NCBI GenBank assembly: GCA_020434375.1
Contig: JAGRAY010000048.1
Span: 1 to 11,279, forward strand
Length of the DNA: 11,279 nt
Direction: 5' to 3'
From: Bdellovibrionales bacterium
GTDB taxonomy: Bacteria > Bdellovibrionota_G > JALEGL01 > JAGRAY01
Below, one piece after another: positions 1-6,697 of the stretch (position 1 is the stretch's first letter; each line of letters begins with the position of its first letter). Both the position numbers and the translations under genes were made by a program. Below the pieces are notes generated by a model, which saw nothing but the letters and a program-made list of their open reading frames with translations, was not told where the DNA came from and did no database searches.

Positions 1-154
1 ATAAACCTTCACCTGTACTTCCGCAGAGCAAAATTCCGTTTTCCGCTTCATCTTGCAGCTTCAAAACATTTTCTAGGCTTTTGAAATCGATCGCGTTCCC
101 TCTTTCATTGAAAGGTGTGACACATGCAGTCCATAGCATTTGTGAATTAAGCAT
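1..154 (-). CDS. dapA: 4-hydroxy-tetrahydrodipicolinate synthase, N-terminal part (runs off left edge)
   Basis: Only the first 51 codons are present; the rest lies beyond position 1. DapA condenses pyruvate with aspartate-semialdehyde in the cytoplasm, the committed step to DAP and lysine. The visible protein begins MLNSQMLWTACVTPFNERG, matching the family's N-terminal '(T)A.VTPF' strand, and continues to a GILLCGSTGEG segment that aligns with the GTTGES active-site loop. In E. coli numbering the position of Thr44 is Ser here and Thr45 is kept; Ser/Thr exchange at this point is also seen in relatives such as sialate lyases. The start is the ATG at 154-152, preceded at 6 nt by GGGAG (161-165 on the other strand). 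It lies 21 nt after the aminotransferase stop, so it is probably the next gene of the same operon. Lysine-operon context makes DapA more likely than another aldolase of this superfamily. Confidence 0.88.
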   Translation of the reverse strand, partial: MLNSQMLWTACVTPFNERGNAIDFKSLENVLKLQDEAENGILLCGSTGEGL

Positions 155-175
155 TCTCGTCTCCCTGATTCATGG

Positions 176-1051
176 TTAAAAAGTTTCAATCATTTGCAAA
201 AAAGCATTGCGTATCTTTTGCGTAACAGGACCGGGCTTGAATTTCCAGGAAAAAGGCCTATCTTCGATCGACCCTATCGGCAAAATTTCAATCGCAGTGC
301 CTGTCAAAAACCCTTCTGTTGCTTTCTCAAGATCAACTAGCGTTAAAGGCGATTCCTTGACACCGATGCCTATCGACCTTGCTAAATCAATGACGGTATT
401 TCGCGTTATTCCATTTAAAAAACATTCTGGCGGCGGGGTATAAAGAATATCATCGATCACAAAAAATACATTCGAACTGGTTGCTTCTGCAATTCTCCCC
501 TGAAGATCCAGCATGAGCGCATCGTTAAAACCATTTATTTCAGCATCCACTTTACTCATTGACGAAATCATATAAAGCCCCGCTGCTTTACTAGCGACAG
601 GTGCTGATTTTGGATCGGGTCTTCGCCATGAGGCTACTTTTAACTTTAAGCCTTCTTCATAATACGCTCTTGGGTAGTTAAGAGGTCTCTCCCACATACC
701 AATGGCCACATGGATATCAATATCGCGATTGGAGACGGTCATCACCTTACTGCCACACCATACCAGCATTCGGATATAGGCATTTTGATATTGTCCCTTG
801 GAAAGCACAAGCTCCATGGCTTTTAAAAGTTCGAATGGAGTATAAGGAACTTTTATGGCAAGCATATTGGCCGAGGCGTGAAGACGCTCGCAGTGTTCCA
901 TGCCTTTAAAGATTTTTCCACGATAAGATCGAACGCCTTCAAAAACTGAACTTCCATAGTGCAATGCATGCGTCATGATGTGAATGCGGGCATCCTTCCA
1001 TGGCATGAGTTGACCATCCATCCAAATAAATCCTGGCATATCGTCAAACAT
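176..1051 (-). CDS. ilvE: branched-chain amino acid aminotransferase (class IV, PLP)
   Basis: A 291-aa fold-type IV PLP aminotransferase, the usual length for bacterial IlvE (about 290-310). It probably interconverts Val/Leu/Ile with their 2-keto acids using glutamate/2-oxoglutarate. Visible family marks are HALHYGSSVFEGVRSY near residues 28-43, the PLP lysine in VASKAAGLY (K155), the AEATSSNVFFV strand, FLNGITR and LTGTAIEILPI, which resemble alphaproteobacterial-type IlvE more than D-alanine aminotransferase. The frame is open further upstream to 1111, but the start is placed at ATG 1051-1049 because AAAGGAA (1057-1063, reverse strand) sits 5 nt before it and the protein then aligns with the family N-terminus (FIWMDGQLMPW). 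It overlaps the lysC stop by 8 nt. A BCAT between lysC and dapA is unusual; a D-amino-acid transaminase role for cell-wall synthesis is a less likely alternative. Confidence 0.87.
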   Translation of the reverse strand: MFDDMPGFIWMDGQLMPWKDARIHIMTHALHYGSSVFEGVRSYRGKIFKGMEHCERLHASANMLAIKVPYTPFELLKAMELVLSKGQYQNAYIRMLVWCGSKVMTVSNRDIDIHVAIGMWERPLNYPRAYYEEGLKLKVASWRRPDPKSAPVASKAAGLYMISSMSKVDAEINGFNDALMLDLQGRIAEATSSNVFFVIDDILYTPPPECFLNGITRNTVIDLARSIGIGVKESPLTLVDLEKATEGFLTGTAIEILPIGSIEDRPFSWKFKPGPVTQKIRNAFLQMIETF

Positions 1052-2399
1052 GGCTATTCCTTTCAATAAATGCTTCATGCAAAGATCTGGCGACATTTGG
1101 TGCATCATCATTTTTTACCAAAATACCCACGCTCGAGGGACTCGCGCCAAAACAAATGAGTCGCACAGTATAATGATGAAGATTAGATAATATATTTTGT
1201 ACCATACCTGGAACATTCAAGCCCTTGCCAATCACAGCAATCAATGTCAGTGATTCCTCAACGCTCAATTCTGAAATTTGGTTTAATTCTGCAAGTAACT
1301 CAGCGTTGTTAAATGGATTCACACCATTTGAGCCGACACTCGTTCCATCAATGGTCAGTGCGACACTGACCTCGCTGGTCGTAATAAGGTCGACGCTGAT
1401 TTTATATTTTGAAAGCACACCAAAAACAGTGGCCAAAAATCCGTAGGTATCTAACATGTTTAAGCTTCGAATGGTGACCAGTACTTGCTTGGGTCTCATC
1501 GTAATGGCCCGAACACTGGGCGATTCAGAATCCTTCTTCACATCACTAAAAGGAAGAATAGATGTTCCCTCATGGTCCTCATGAAACGTCGACAAGATTT
1601 TCACAGGGATTTTCCCGCGAACACATGGTACCAGTGTTGCTGGATGTAAAATTTTTGCGCCAAAATTAGCCATTTCGGCCATCTCGCCAAACCCCAAGCA
1701 TGAAATAGGTTTAGCAGAGGGTACAATATTGGGATCCATCGTATACACTCCTGGTACATCAGTATAAATATGAAGTTCTGAAGCTTCGATACCTTCAGCA
1801 AATAGTGCCGCACTATAATCACTACCCCCTCGACCAAGCGTTGTTGTGTATCCATTTTTGGTGGTTCCAATAAAGCCCTGAGTCACAAAAACAGTATCGG
1901 TGCTATGAAGATTTTTTTTCTTGCAGTTCAGTCTAATGGCTTCGATATCTGGCACTGCTTTACCATGATGATTATCCGTACAAATAACTTCTTTGGCATC
2001 CAACCATCTCACTCGATGCCCTCGCTGGGTCATGAAATTGACAAACAAAAAGCTTGAAAGTTTCTCGCCAATCGACAAAACTTCGTCCAGGTCGGCAAGT
2101 GAAATTTTTTGAGAAGACTTAGCCTTTAAAAAATCCATTGTTTCAAGAATGACCTTCTCGCACGCGGTGAGTTCAAGTGCGTTTATCAAATCAAGATGTA
2201 TTTGTCTTATTTCTCTCGCGATGGTTGCTCGACCATTCTGATCTGCATCTACCCAGGCAAGCAACTTGTCTGTCACGCCTCGCACAGCACTCAATACCAC
2301 TACCCGAGTGGTTTGATCTTTTGATACAATATCGGCTGCACGTCGCATCGCCTGCGGCGTTTGAACACTTGTGCCACCAAATTTCTTAACGGTGATCAC
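1044..2399 (-). CDS. lysC: aspartate kinase, lysine-sensitive (type III-like)
   Basis: A 451-aa monofunctional aspartokinase, matching E. coli LysC (449 aa) nearly end to end. It phosphorylates L-aspartate with ATP in the first step of the aspartate family. The N-terminal kinase domain begins VKKFGGTSV (about residues 4-12) and carries TTTLGRGGSDYSAAL (G189-D194 core), TDVPGVYTMDP and FGAKILHPATL. Two ACT domains follow from about residue 300, with LNMLDTYGFLATVFGVL and ISVDLITTSEVSVALT, the segment that builds the lysine-binding dimer interface in E. coli AKIII; lysine feedback inhibition is therefore likely. No homoserine dehydrogenase domain is fused. The start is GTG 2399-2397, sharing its first G with the asd TAG stop (TAGTG), and no strong Shine-Dalgarno is visible, which suggests translational coupling to asd. 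The 3' end overlaps the aminotransferase start. Confidence 0.95.
   Translation of the reverse strand: MITVKKFGGTSVQTPQAMRRAADIVSKDQTTRVVVLSAVRGVTDKLLAWVDADQNGRATIAREIRQIHLDLINALELTACEKVILETMDFLKAKSSQKISLADLDEVLSIGEKLSSFLFVNFMTQRGHRVRWLDAKEVICTDNHHGKAVPDIEAIRLNCKKKNLHSTDTVFVTQGFIGTTKNGYTTTLGRGGSDYSAALFAEGIEASELHIYTDVPGVYTMDPNIVPSAKPISCLGFGEMAEMANFGAKILHPATLVPCVRGKIPVKILSTFHEDHEGTSILPFSDVKKDSESPSVRAITMRPKQVLVTIRSLNMLDTYGFLATVFGVLSKYKISVDLITTSEVSVALTIDGTSVGSNGVNPFNNAELLAELNQISELSVEESLTLIAVIGKGLNVPGMVQNILSNLHHYTVRLICFGASPSSVGILVKNDDAPNVARSLHEAFIERNSHV
1057..1063 (-). promoter_or_regulatory. Shine-Dalgarno deciding the ilvE start
   Basis: On the minus strand AAAGGAA precedes ATG 1051-1049 by 5 nt. 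It lies inside the last codons of lysC, so the aminotransferase is probably translated by ribosomes finishing or re-initiating at the lysC stop. It favours this start over the cluster of in-frame ATGs at 1111-1103, which have no comparable site and would add a 20-residue tail not expected in the family. Confidence 0.6.
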
Positions 2400-3391
2400 T
2401 AGAATTTCTTTTTAAAGTAGGCGCGCATATTGGCAATAGCTGCCCCGGCTGCACCACGTACCAAATTATGTGAAAGTACCACCAGGCTAACAATATGGTC
2501 ACTCGTACCATGACCAATATGGCCTATATGGGCCCGCATATCGTCGTGCAAGGTAAGGTCTTTGAGAACCTGAGGTCGTCCAAGCTCTTCATGCACTACA
2601 AACAAGCTGCCATGTTTTTTATTCCATGCGGCGTATTGTGATCTGACATCTTCAAGAGAAATAGATTTATCGAAATGGAGATGAAGGCTCGCAGTATGTC
2701 CGTACATGACGGGCACACGATGAACATGCACGGCCATCTCAAGGTCCAAAGGCTTTTTCGAGGCGCCCAAAATTTTTCGCGTCTCTTCTATAATTTTTTC
2801 CGACTCTTCTGGAATATGCGGAATCGTGTTGCCATGCATATCGAATGCCGACATCCCCGGATAACCCGCGCCACTAAAAGATTGAAGCGTAACAACGCTA
2901 ACATGTTTCAAATTTCCCAATGAAATAAGCGGCGCAAGTGCTAAGGTCACGCCCACAACCGAACAATTCGGATTAGTGATGATTTTTCCTCTGGTACTTT
3001 GTTTGTCAACAAGATCAAGATGGTCCAAATTGATTTCAGGAACCAAAAGCGGAACATGAGGATCCATACGAAAAGCTGAAGCGTTTGAAAAAACCAGCTT
3101 ACCTTGCTCAGCCAATATGGGTTCAATCATTTTAGCTTGATCCTGAGGTAAACACGAAATAACTACGTTCGATTGAAGATTTTTGGACTCACTAAGAAGC
3201 GTCGCTCTTAGTCGCTCTGGCACAGGAGAAAGTGGCTCTCGCCAATCAACAACATCGCCAAATTTTTCGCCTATGCGGCGATCCGAAGCGGCAACCTCTG
3301 CAACCTCAAATTCATTAATCTGCTCTAAAAGTGCAATGGCCTTTTGACCTACAACCCCCGTAGCCCCCAAAACCGCGACCGATGTTTTCAT
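2399..3391 (-). CDS. asd: aspartate-semialdehyde dehydrogenase, archaeal/fungal type
   Basis: A 330-aa enzyme reducing aspartyl-4-phosphate to aspartate-4-semialdehyde with NADPH, acting directly after LysC. The N-terminus shows the Rossmann motif VLGATGVVGQ (about residues 8-17); FSNASAFRM and VPEIN follow; the catalytic cysteine is C143 in TNPNCSVVG; SFSGAGYPG and RVPVMYGH (catalytic His region) are present, and the end reads RGAAGAAIAN. These marks, in particular the SNAS.FRM and GAGYPG segments, resemble the archaeal/fungal Asd branch rather than the E. coli Asd branch. The ATG at 3391 is preceded by GAGAGGATGAC, a good Shine-Dalgarno. The gene is probably the first of a transcript asd-lysC-ilvE-dapA, given the hairpin and candidate promoter upstream, although read-through from dapB cannot be excluded. 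Confidence 0.93.
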   Translation of the reverse strand: MKTSVAVLGATGVVGQKAIALLEQINEFEVAEVAASDRRIGEKFGDVVDWREPLSPVPERLRATLLSESKNLQSNVVISCLPQDQAKMIEPILAEQGKLVFSNASAFRMDPHVPLLVPEINLDHLDLVDKQSTRGKIITNPNCSVVGVTLALAPLISLGNLKHVSVVTLQSFSGAGYPGMSAFDMHGNTIPHIPEESEKIIEETRKILGASKKPLDLEMAVHVHRVPVMYGHTASLHLHFDKSISLEDVRSQYAAWNKKHGSLFVVHEELGRPQVLKDLTLHDDMRAHIGHIGHGTSDHIVSLVVLSHNLVRGAAGAAIANMRAYFKKKF

Positions 3392-3533
3392 GTCATCCTC
3401 TCTTTAATAACTTAACCCTATTCTTTATGTATGGCCTTGATTTAATAATGATCGAAAAAAGAGTTGTAACGGCTAGGGCCGCTTCTGACGGGCGCTACGT
3501 TTAAGGGTTTGTCGAATAACCTTCATATAAAAA

Positions 3534-3562
3534 TACATACGCACCCCAACTACCAAGGTCAA
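3534..3562 (-). promoter_or_regulatory. candidate sigma70 promoter for asd-lysC-ilvE-dapA
   Basis: On the minus strand TTGACC (3562-3557) is followed after exactly 17 nt by TATGTA (3539-3534), with more AT-rich sequence just downstream (TTTTTATATG). The -35 is 5/6 to consensus and the -10 is weak (3/6). Transcription would start near 3527 and leave a leader of about 135 nt before the asd ATG. I looked in this leader for lysine-riboswitch landmarks and saw none. The placement just after the hairpin supports a promoter, but this rests on inspection only. Confidence 0.4.
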
Positions 3563-3572
3563 GCGAAAATAT

Positions 3573-3621
3573 CAGGGACACGAGACCTATTTGTCCTACG
3601 AAAATAGGTCCCGTGTCCCTG
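3573..3621 (-). terminator. 20-bp hairpin between dapB and asd (terminator or REP-like repeat)
   Basis: The arms are 3573-3592 (CAGGGACACGAGACCTATTT) and 3602-3621 (AAATAGGTCCCGTGTCCCTG), separated by a 9-nt loop. They pair over 20 bp with one exception at 3583/3611, which is A-C in plus-strand RNA but G-U in minus-strand RNA, so the stem is continuous only in the dapB-sense transcript. It begins 8 nt after the dapB stop, and the sequence following it (ATATTTTCG) has only a short U-rich stretch. It could act as a Rho-independent-like terminator or 3' stabiliser for kup-phhB-dapB, or be one copy of a dispersed palindromic repeat. Which of these holds cannot be decided from one copy. Confidence 0.6.
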
Positions 3622-3629
3622 GCTTTCAC

Positions 3630-4412
3630 TCAATTTAGCTCTAGAACATCTTCCATGCTATAGCGGCCGGATTTGGGATTTTTGACTTCTAGCCAGTCTA
3701 AGATTCGGACAACGCCTTTGGCAAAGAGACCTCGGCTAAATGCAACGTGCTTTATTGAAATGGATTCGTATTCGCCGGTAAAGCTGACCTCATGATCTCC
3801 CGGGAGCATGCCACTTCTCTGGCTGGTTAGTCCTACAAAATGCTCTGGCCTCTCGCCACTTTTTGCCGGGCCAGAGCTATAGTCTATTTGATATTCACTT
3901 TTTTTGGTTTCGATAATTGCTTGCACAAGTTTTTCGGCCGTGCCCGATGGAACATCGATTTTTGCGCGATGATGTTTTTCGTGAATATCAATATCATATT
4001 CTGCGGTTAAAATTTTAGACAATTGCCTAGTCAAATAATTTTGAAGGGTTGCCCCAAGACTTGTATTTGGCGCCACCACCACTGGAATACTTTTGGTAAC
4101 CTCAGACATTAAAGCCAAAATACGATCATCAGGTTTCCAGCCTGTTGTGCAAATGATCAACGGCGTGGGACTCACTTGAGCCTCGGTCAATATCTTCTCA
4201 ATATTTGTGTGATTGGAAAAATCCACCACATAATCGCTTTGCGAAAACACATCTGCAAACTTTGTAAACTGCTGATATCCTTTTTCTATATTTGCTCCGC
4301 GTGATCTAGAATATCCGCATTCCACATGAAATTTTTCAGTTTGGTTAATCGTATCAACCAATATTTGCCCCATACGTCCGGTAATACCGATAATCCCAAC
4401 TTTTTTTTTCAT
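3630..4412 (-). CDS. dapB: 4-hydroxy-tetrahydrodipicolinate reductase
   Basis: A 260-aa cytoplasmic reductase (family about 240-275) that converts the DapA product to tetrahydrodipicolinate with NAD(P)H. The N-terminal dinucleotide-binding motif reads VGIIGITGRMGQ (residues 5-16). CTTGW and VVAPNTSLG lie in the middle, and the catalytic/substrate segment is HEKHHRAKIDVPSGTA with H147, H148, K151 and the SGT loop at 156-158. The C-terminal part includes SFTGEYESISIKHVAFSRG, typical of the family. The start ATG at 4412 overlaps the phhB stop as ATGA, and the next nine bases are all A (three Lys codons). A strong hairpin follows the stop within 8 nt. Its product is the DapA-DapB branch intermediate, so it belongs functionally with asd-lysC-dapA even though a probable transcription boundary separates them. 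Confidence 0.95.
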   Translation of the reverse strand: MKKKVGIIGITGRMGQILVDTINQTEKFHVECGYSRSRGANIEKGYQQFTKFADVFSQSDYVVDFSNHTNIEKILTEAQVSPTPLIICTTGWKPDDRILALMSEVTKSIPVVVAPNTSLGATLQNYLTRQLSKILTAEYDIDIHEKHHRAKIDVPSGTAEKLVQAIIETKKSEYQIDYSSGPAKSGERPEHFVGLTSQRSGMLPGDHEVSFTGEYESISIKHVAFSRGLFAKGVVRILDWLEVKNPKSGRYSMEDVLELN

Positions 4413-4750
4413 GAGAAATGGTTCTCGTAGATTTCATCACATTTGGCGGCCATGATGACATCGTTTTGAGTGATTCCGCGAGCAGAATGCGTGCTCCACT
4501 TTATACTTACTCGCCCCCACGAAAGGAAAATATCTGGGTGATGATTTTCCTTTTCCGCAATGCTTCCAATTTGGTTCACAAATTCAAGTGCCTTTGAAAA
4601 ATCAGCAAATTTATATAATTTTTCAAGAACTTGGTCATGTTCAAGTATTTGCCAATCAGATAAATCATTTTTCAGAGCTTTCAAAGCTCGATCGTCCAAT
4701 TTTTGTACGTTTTCCACACAATGATTTTTTGCTCCAGGTGATGTTTTCAT
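4409..4750 (-). CDS. phhB: pterin-4a-carbinolamine dehydratase
   Basis: A 113-aa PCD/DCoH-family protein (usual length 95-120). The enzyme dehydrates 4a-hydroxytetrahydrobiopterin, regenerating the cofactor of phenylalanine hydroxylase. The family core is plain: LEKLYKFADFSKALEFVNQI, then ENHHPDIF with H70, H71, P72 and D73, and WSTHSARGITQNDVIMA with W85, H88 and D97. The N-terminal tail with a lone Cys (KNHCVENV) resembles that of Pseudomonas PhhB. The ATG at 4750 lies 5 nt after the kup stop, with only a weak AGAGA ahead, and the stop overlaps dapB in ATGA. No aromatic amino acid hydroxylase is visible in this window, so the physiological partner is unknown; a role in molybdopterin or folate metabolism, proposed for some orphan PCDs, is possible. 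Confidence 0.92.
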   Translation of the reverse strand: MKTSPGAKNHCVENVQKLDDRALKALKNDLSDWQILEHDQVLEKLYKFADFSKALEFVNQIGSIAEKENHHPDIFLSWGRVSIKWSTHSARGITQNDVIMAAKCDEIYENHFS

Positions 4751-4755
4751 AATCT

Positions 4756-6648
4756 CTATATAACCATTTTCGAGCCAACTTCCATCACTTGATTGGGTGG
4801 AATTTCAAAATATGTGTAGGCACCTTGTGCATTGCGATACATCCATTCAAAGAGTTTTTCCCGCCATGTAAAACGTGTCTTGGTGTCTGTCTTTACAACG
4901 GTTTGATGCCCCAAGAAAAACGTGGCATCAGCCAGAGGATGCGTTAATTCTTCCAGTTTGACTTTATTGAGCTCCGTCCACACACTGGGCCGTTCCATGA
5001 AGCCGTACTTAATAACGACCCTATAAAAACCATTTCCTAGAGATTGAACAAAGTGCTTTTCCTGTTCTCCAACATAGGGAATCTCTAGGTTAATAATTGT
5101 TACAATGATGATTTCGTCATGCACGACCTTTAGGTGTTCGAGATTCGTCATTAATGCTGGAGGGGTCGAAAATACAGAGCGCGACATATAAACAGCAAGC
5201 CCTGGAATACGCGAGACTGGATGCTCTTTTAAATCTTGTAAAAAATCTTCTAATGCTGGAATTTCATATTCCAATGTATTTCTCAAGAGGTCTTGCCCTC
5301 GTTTCCAGGTCGTCATCAGTATAAAAATAAATAACGCAACGCTTAAAGGAACCCATCCTCCAGCCACAATTTTCAACATATTCGACACAAGAAAAACCAT
5401 ATCAATGGCAAAGAAAGGGATCAGAATGATCGCTATGGAAAACAGGCTCCATTTCCACTTTCTACTGGCAACGAAATAAAGAAGTAGCGTGGTAATGACC
5501 ATCGTGGTGGCTACTGCAATACCATAGGCACCAGCAAGATTCGTCGAGCTTTGGAATTCAAAAACGATCCAAATCGTTGCTAAAAAAAGTAACCAGTTTG
5601 CCGTTGGTAGATAAATTTGTCCCCTTTCACTTTTTGAAGTGTGGAGTACTTTCATACGTGGCAAGTATCCTAAATGGATGGCCTGTTGAGTTAAAGAGAA
5701 AACCCCTGAAATAATGGCTTGCGATGCAATAATGGATGCCATGACAGAAAGACCAATGAGCGGGTATAGTAAGCTTTCTGGAACCATATTAAAAAACGGG
5801 TTTTCTATAGCCAGTGGGTTCTGAATCAACAAAGCCCCCTGCCCCATATAATGAATGATCAAACTTGGAAAAACAAAACCAAACCACGCCAGCTTAATGG
5901 GGCCCGCTCCAAAATGTCCCATATCGGCATAAAGTGCTTCTCCTCCGGTAACTACTAGAAAGATGGCCCCTAAAACCACAAAACCATAACCTGGGTTAAA
6001 CCAGGCAAAACTAAACGCATACCAAGGGTTTAAAGCAAACAATACAGTGGGCTCTTTGACAATCCAGTACACACCGCTAATGGCTAGCGTTGAAAACCAA
6101 ACACCCATCACCGGACCAAACAAGCTCCCAACGCGATGGGTTCCAAAATGTTGTAGATAAAAAAGACCAAATATAATAGTGGCTGCAAGCGGAACCACGT
6201 AGTTATCGAATGAAGCCGTTGCGACCTTAAGCCCTTCAAGAGCACCGATAATTGAGATGGCTGGCGTAAGCATTCCGTCACCGTATAAAAGCGCCGCCCC
6301 AAAAATACCCATCCAAATGATGGCTTTTTTCTTCCAAGGAGAAAACGTAAACTTTTCAGACGGATCTACCAAAAGAGCTAAAAGAGCTAAAATGCCACCC
6401 TCTCCACGATTGTCTGCTTTACAAACAATGACCAGGTATTTCACAGAAATCACAAAAACTAGCGACCAAAAAATCAGTGACAAAATACCCAAAATATTTG
6501 CGTTATTTAGTGGAACCGCATGGGGACCCCAGAAGCATTCACGAAGGGCATAGAGAGGGCTTGTACCAATATCGCCGTAAACGATACCAAGCGCCGTTAA
6601 GGCTAGAAACATCTTGTGACTCAAATGCCCTTTAAAATATTGATTCAT
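4756..6648 (-). CDS. kup: Kup-family low-affinity K+ uptake transporter
   Basis: A 630-aa inner-membrane protein of the Kup/HAK/KT family (E. coli Kup is 622 aa), importing K+ probably by proton symport. The signature GDIGTSPLYAL lies at residues 25-35, followed by NRGEGGILALLALL, a GDGMLTPAISIIGALEGLK segment, TGGEALYADMGHFG and further hydrophobic helices to about residue 450 (around 12 in total). A soluble cytoplasmic C-terminal domain follows, containing PGLAVYMS and a final region near FFLGHQTVV. The ATG at 6648 has GAGG about 9 nt upstream. It is the first minus-strand gene of the window and shares a 49-bp gap with the kinase gene on the other strand; its promoter must overlap that gap or the kinase 5' end. 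phhB follows after 5 nt. Confidence 0.95.
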   Translation of the reverse strand: MNQYFKGHLSHKMFLALTALGIVYGDIGTSPLYALRECFWGPHAVPLNNANILGILSLIFWSLVFVISVKYLVIVCKADNRGEGGILALLALLVDPSEKFTFSPWKKKAIIWMGIFGAALLYGDGMLTPAISIIGALEGLKVATASFDNYVVPLAATIIFGLFYLQHFGTHRVGSLFGPVMGVWFSTLAISGVYWIVKEPTVLFALNPWYAFSFAWFNPGYGFVVLGAIFLVVTGGEALYADMGHFGAGPIKLAWFGFVFPSLIIHYMGQGALLIQNPLAIENPFFNMVPESLLYPLIGLSVMASIIASQAIISGVFSLTQQAIHLGYLPRMKVLHTSKSERGQIYLPTANWLLFLATIWIVFEFQSSTNLAGAYGIAVATTMVITTLLLYFVASRKWKWSLFSIAIILIPFFAIDMVFLVSNMLKIVAGGWVPLSVALFIFILMTTWKRGQDLLRNTLEYEIPALEDFLQDLKEHPVSRIPGLAVYMSRSVFSTPPALMTNLEHLKVVHDEIIIVTIINLEIPYVGEQEKHFVQSLGNGFYRVVIKYGFMERPSVWTELNKVKLEELTHPLADATFFLGHQTVVKTDTKTRFTWREKLFEWMYRNAQGAYTYFEIPPNQVMEVGSKMVI

Positions 6649-6697
6649 AAGTTAGCCTCGACAATTTTGAAACAACGTTGGAGAATTGAGATTACAC
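6649..6697. promoter_or_regulatory. short divergent promoter region between kup and the kinase gene
   Basis: On the plus strand TCGACA (6658-6663), 17 nt, then GAGAAT (6681-6686) is a possible sigma70 promoter for the kinase-regulator pair (5/6 and 4/6 matches). It would give a transcript starting only a few bases before the ATG at 6698. The spacing is ideal but the -10 is poor. No clear kup promoter was found on the opposite strand. With 49 bp shared, the two promoters would overlap each other or the coding regions. Confidence 0.25.

Larger units (their letters stand above)
3392..3629. other. 238-bp intergenic region between dapB and asd
   Basis: This is the longest non-coding stretch in the window. 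Reading on the minus strand it holds the dapB-proximal hairpin, the candidate asd promoter and an untranslated leader ending in the asd Shine-Dalgarno. I see no small ORF with a convincing ribosome binding site, no tRNA and no recognisable riboswitch. A G+C-rich patch at 3470-3500 stands out against AT-rich surroundings but does not fold into a clear stem by eye. Confidence 0.5.

Noticed and set aside
207..443. Plus-strand open frame opposite the aminotransferase gene
   Set aside because: Antisense to a strongly conserved coding region; the peptide has no recognisable features.
1052..1111. Longer aminotransferase starting at the ATG cluster 1111-1103
   Set aside because: It would overlap lysC by 68 nt and add 20 residues absent from the family; ATG 1051 has a well-placed AAAGGAA.
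1601..1870. Minus-strand open frame of 89 codons inside lysC
   Set aside because: It lies wholly within the well-conserved kinase domain of lysC in another frame, shows no domain of its own and no convincing ribosome binding site.
2675..2923. Plus-strand open frame opposite asd
   Set aside because: Antisense shadow of a conserved gene; Met/His-rich composition simply mirrors asd codons.
3392..3530. Lysine riboswitch in the asd leader
   Set aside because: The gene context invites one, but the leader is only about 135 nt and I could not find the conserved core segments or the five-helix layout.
6257..6553. Plus-strand open frame of 98 codons opposite the kup 5' part
   Set aside because: Antisense to the most conserved kup signatures and without family resemblance or start signal.
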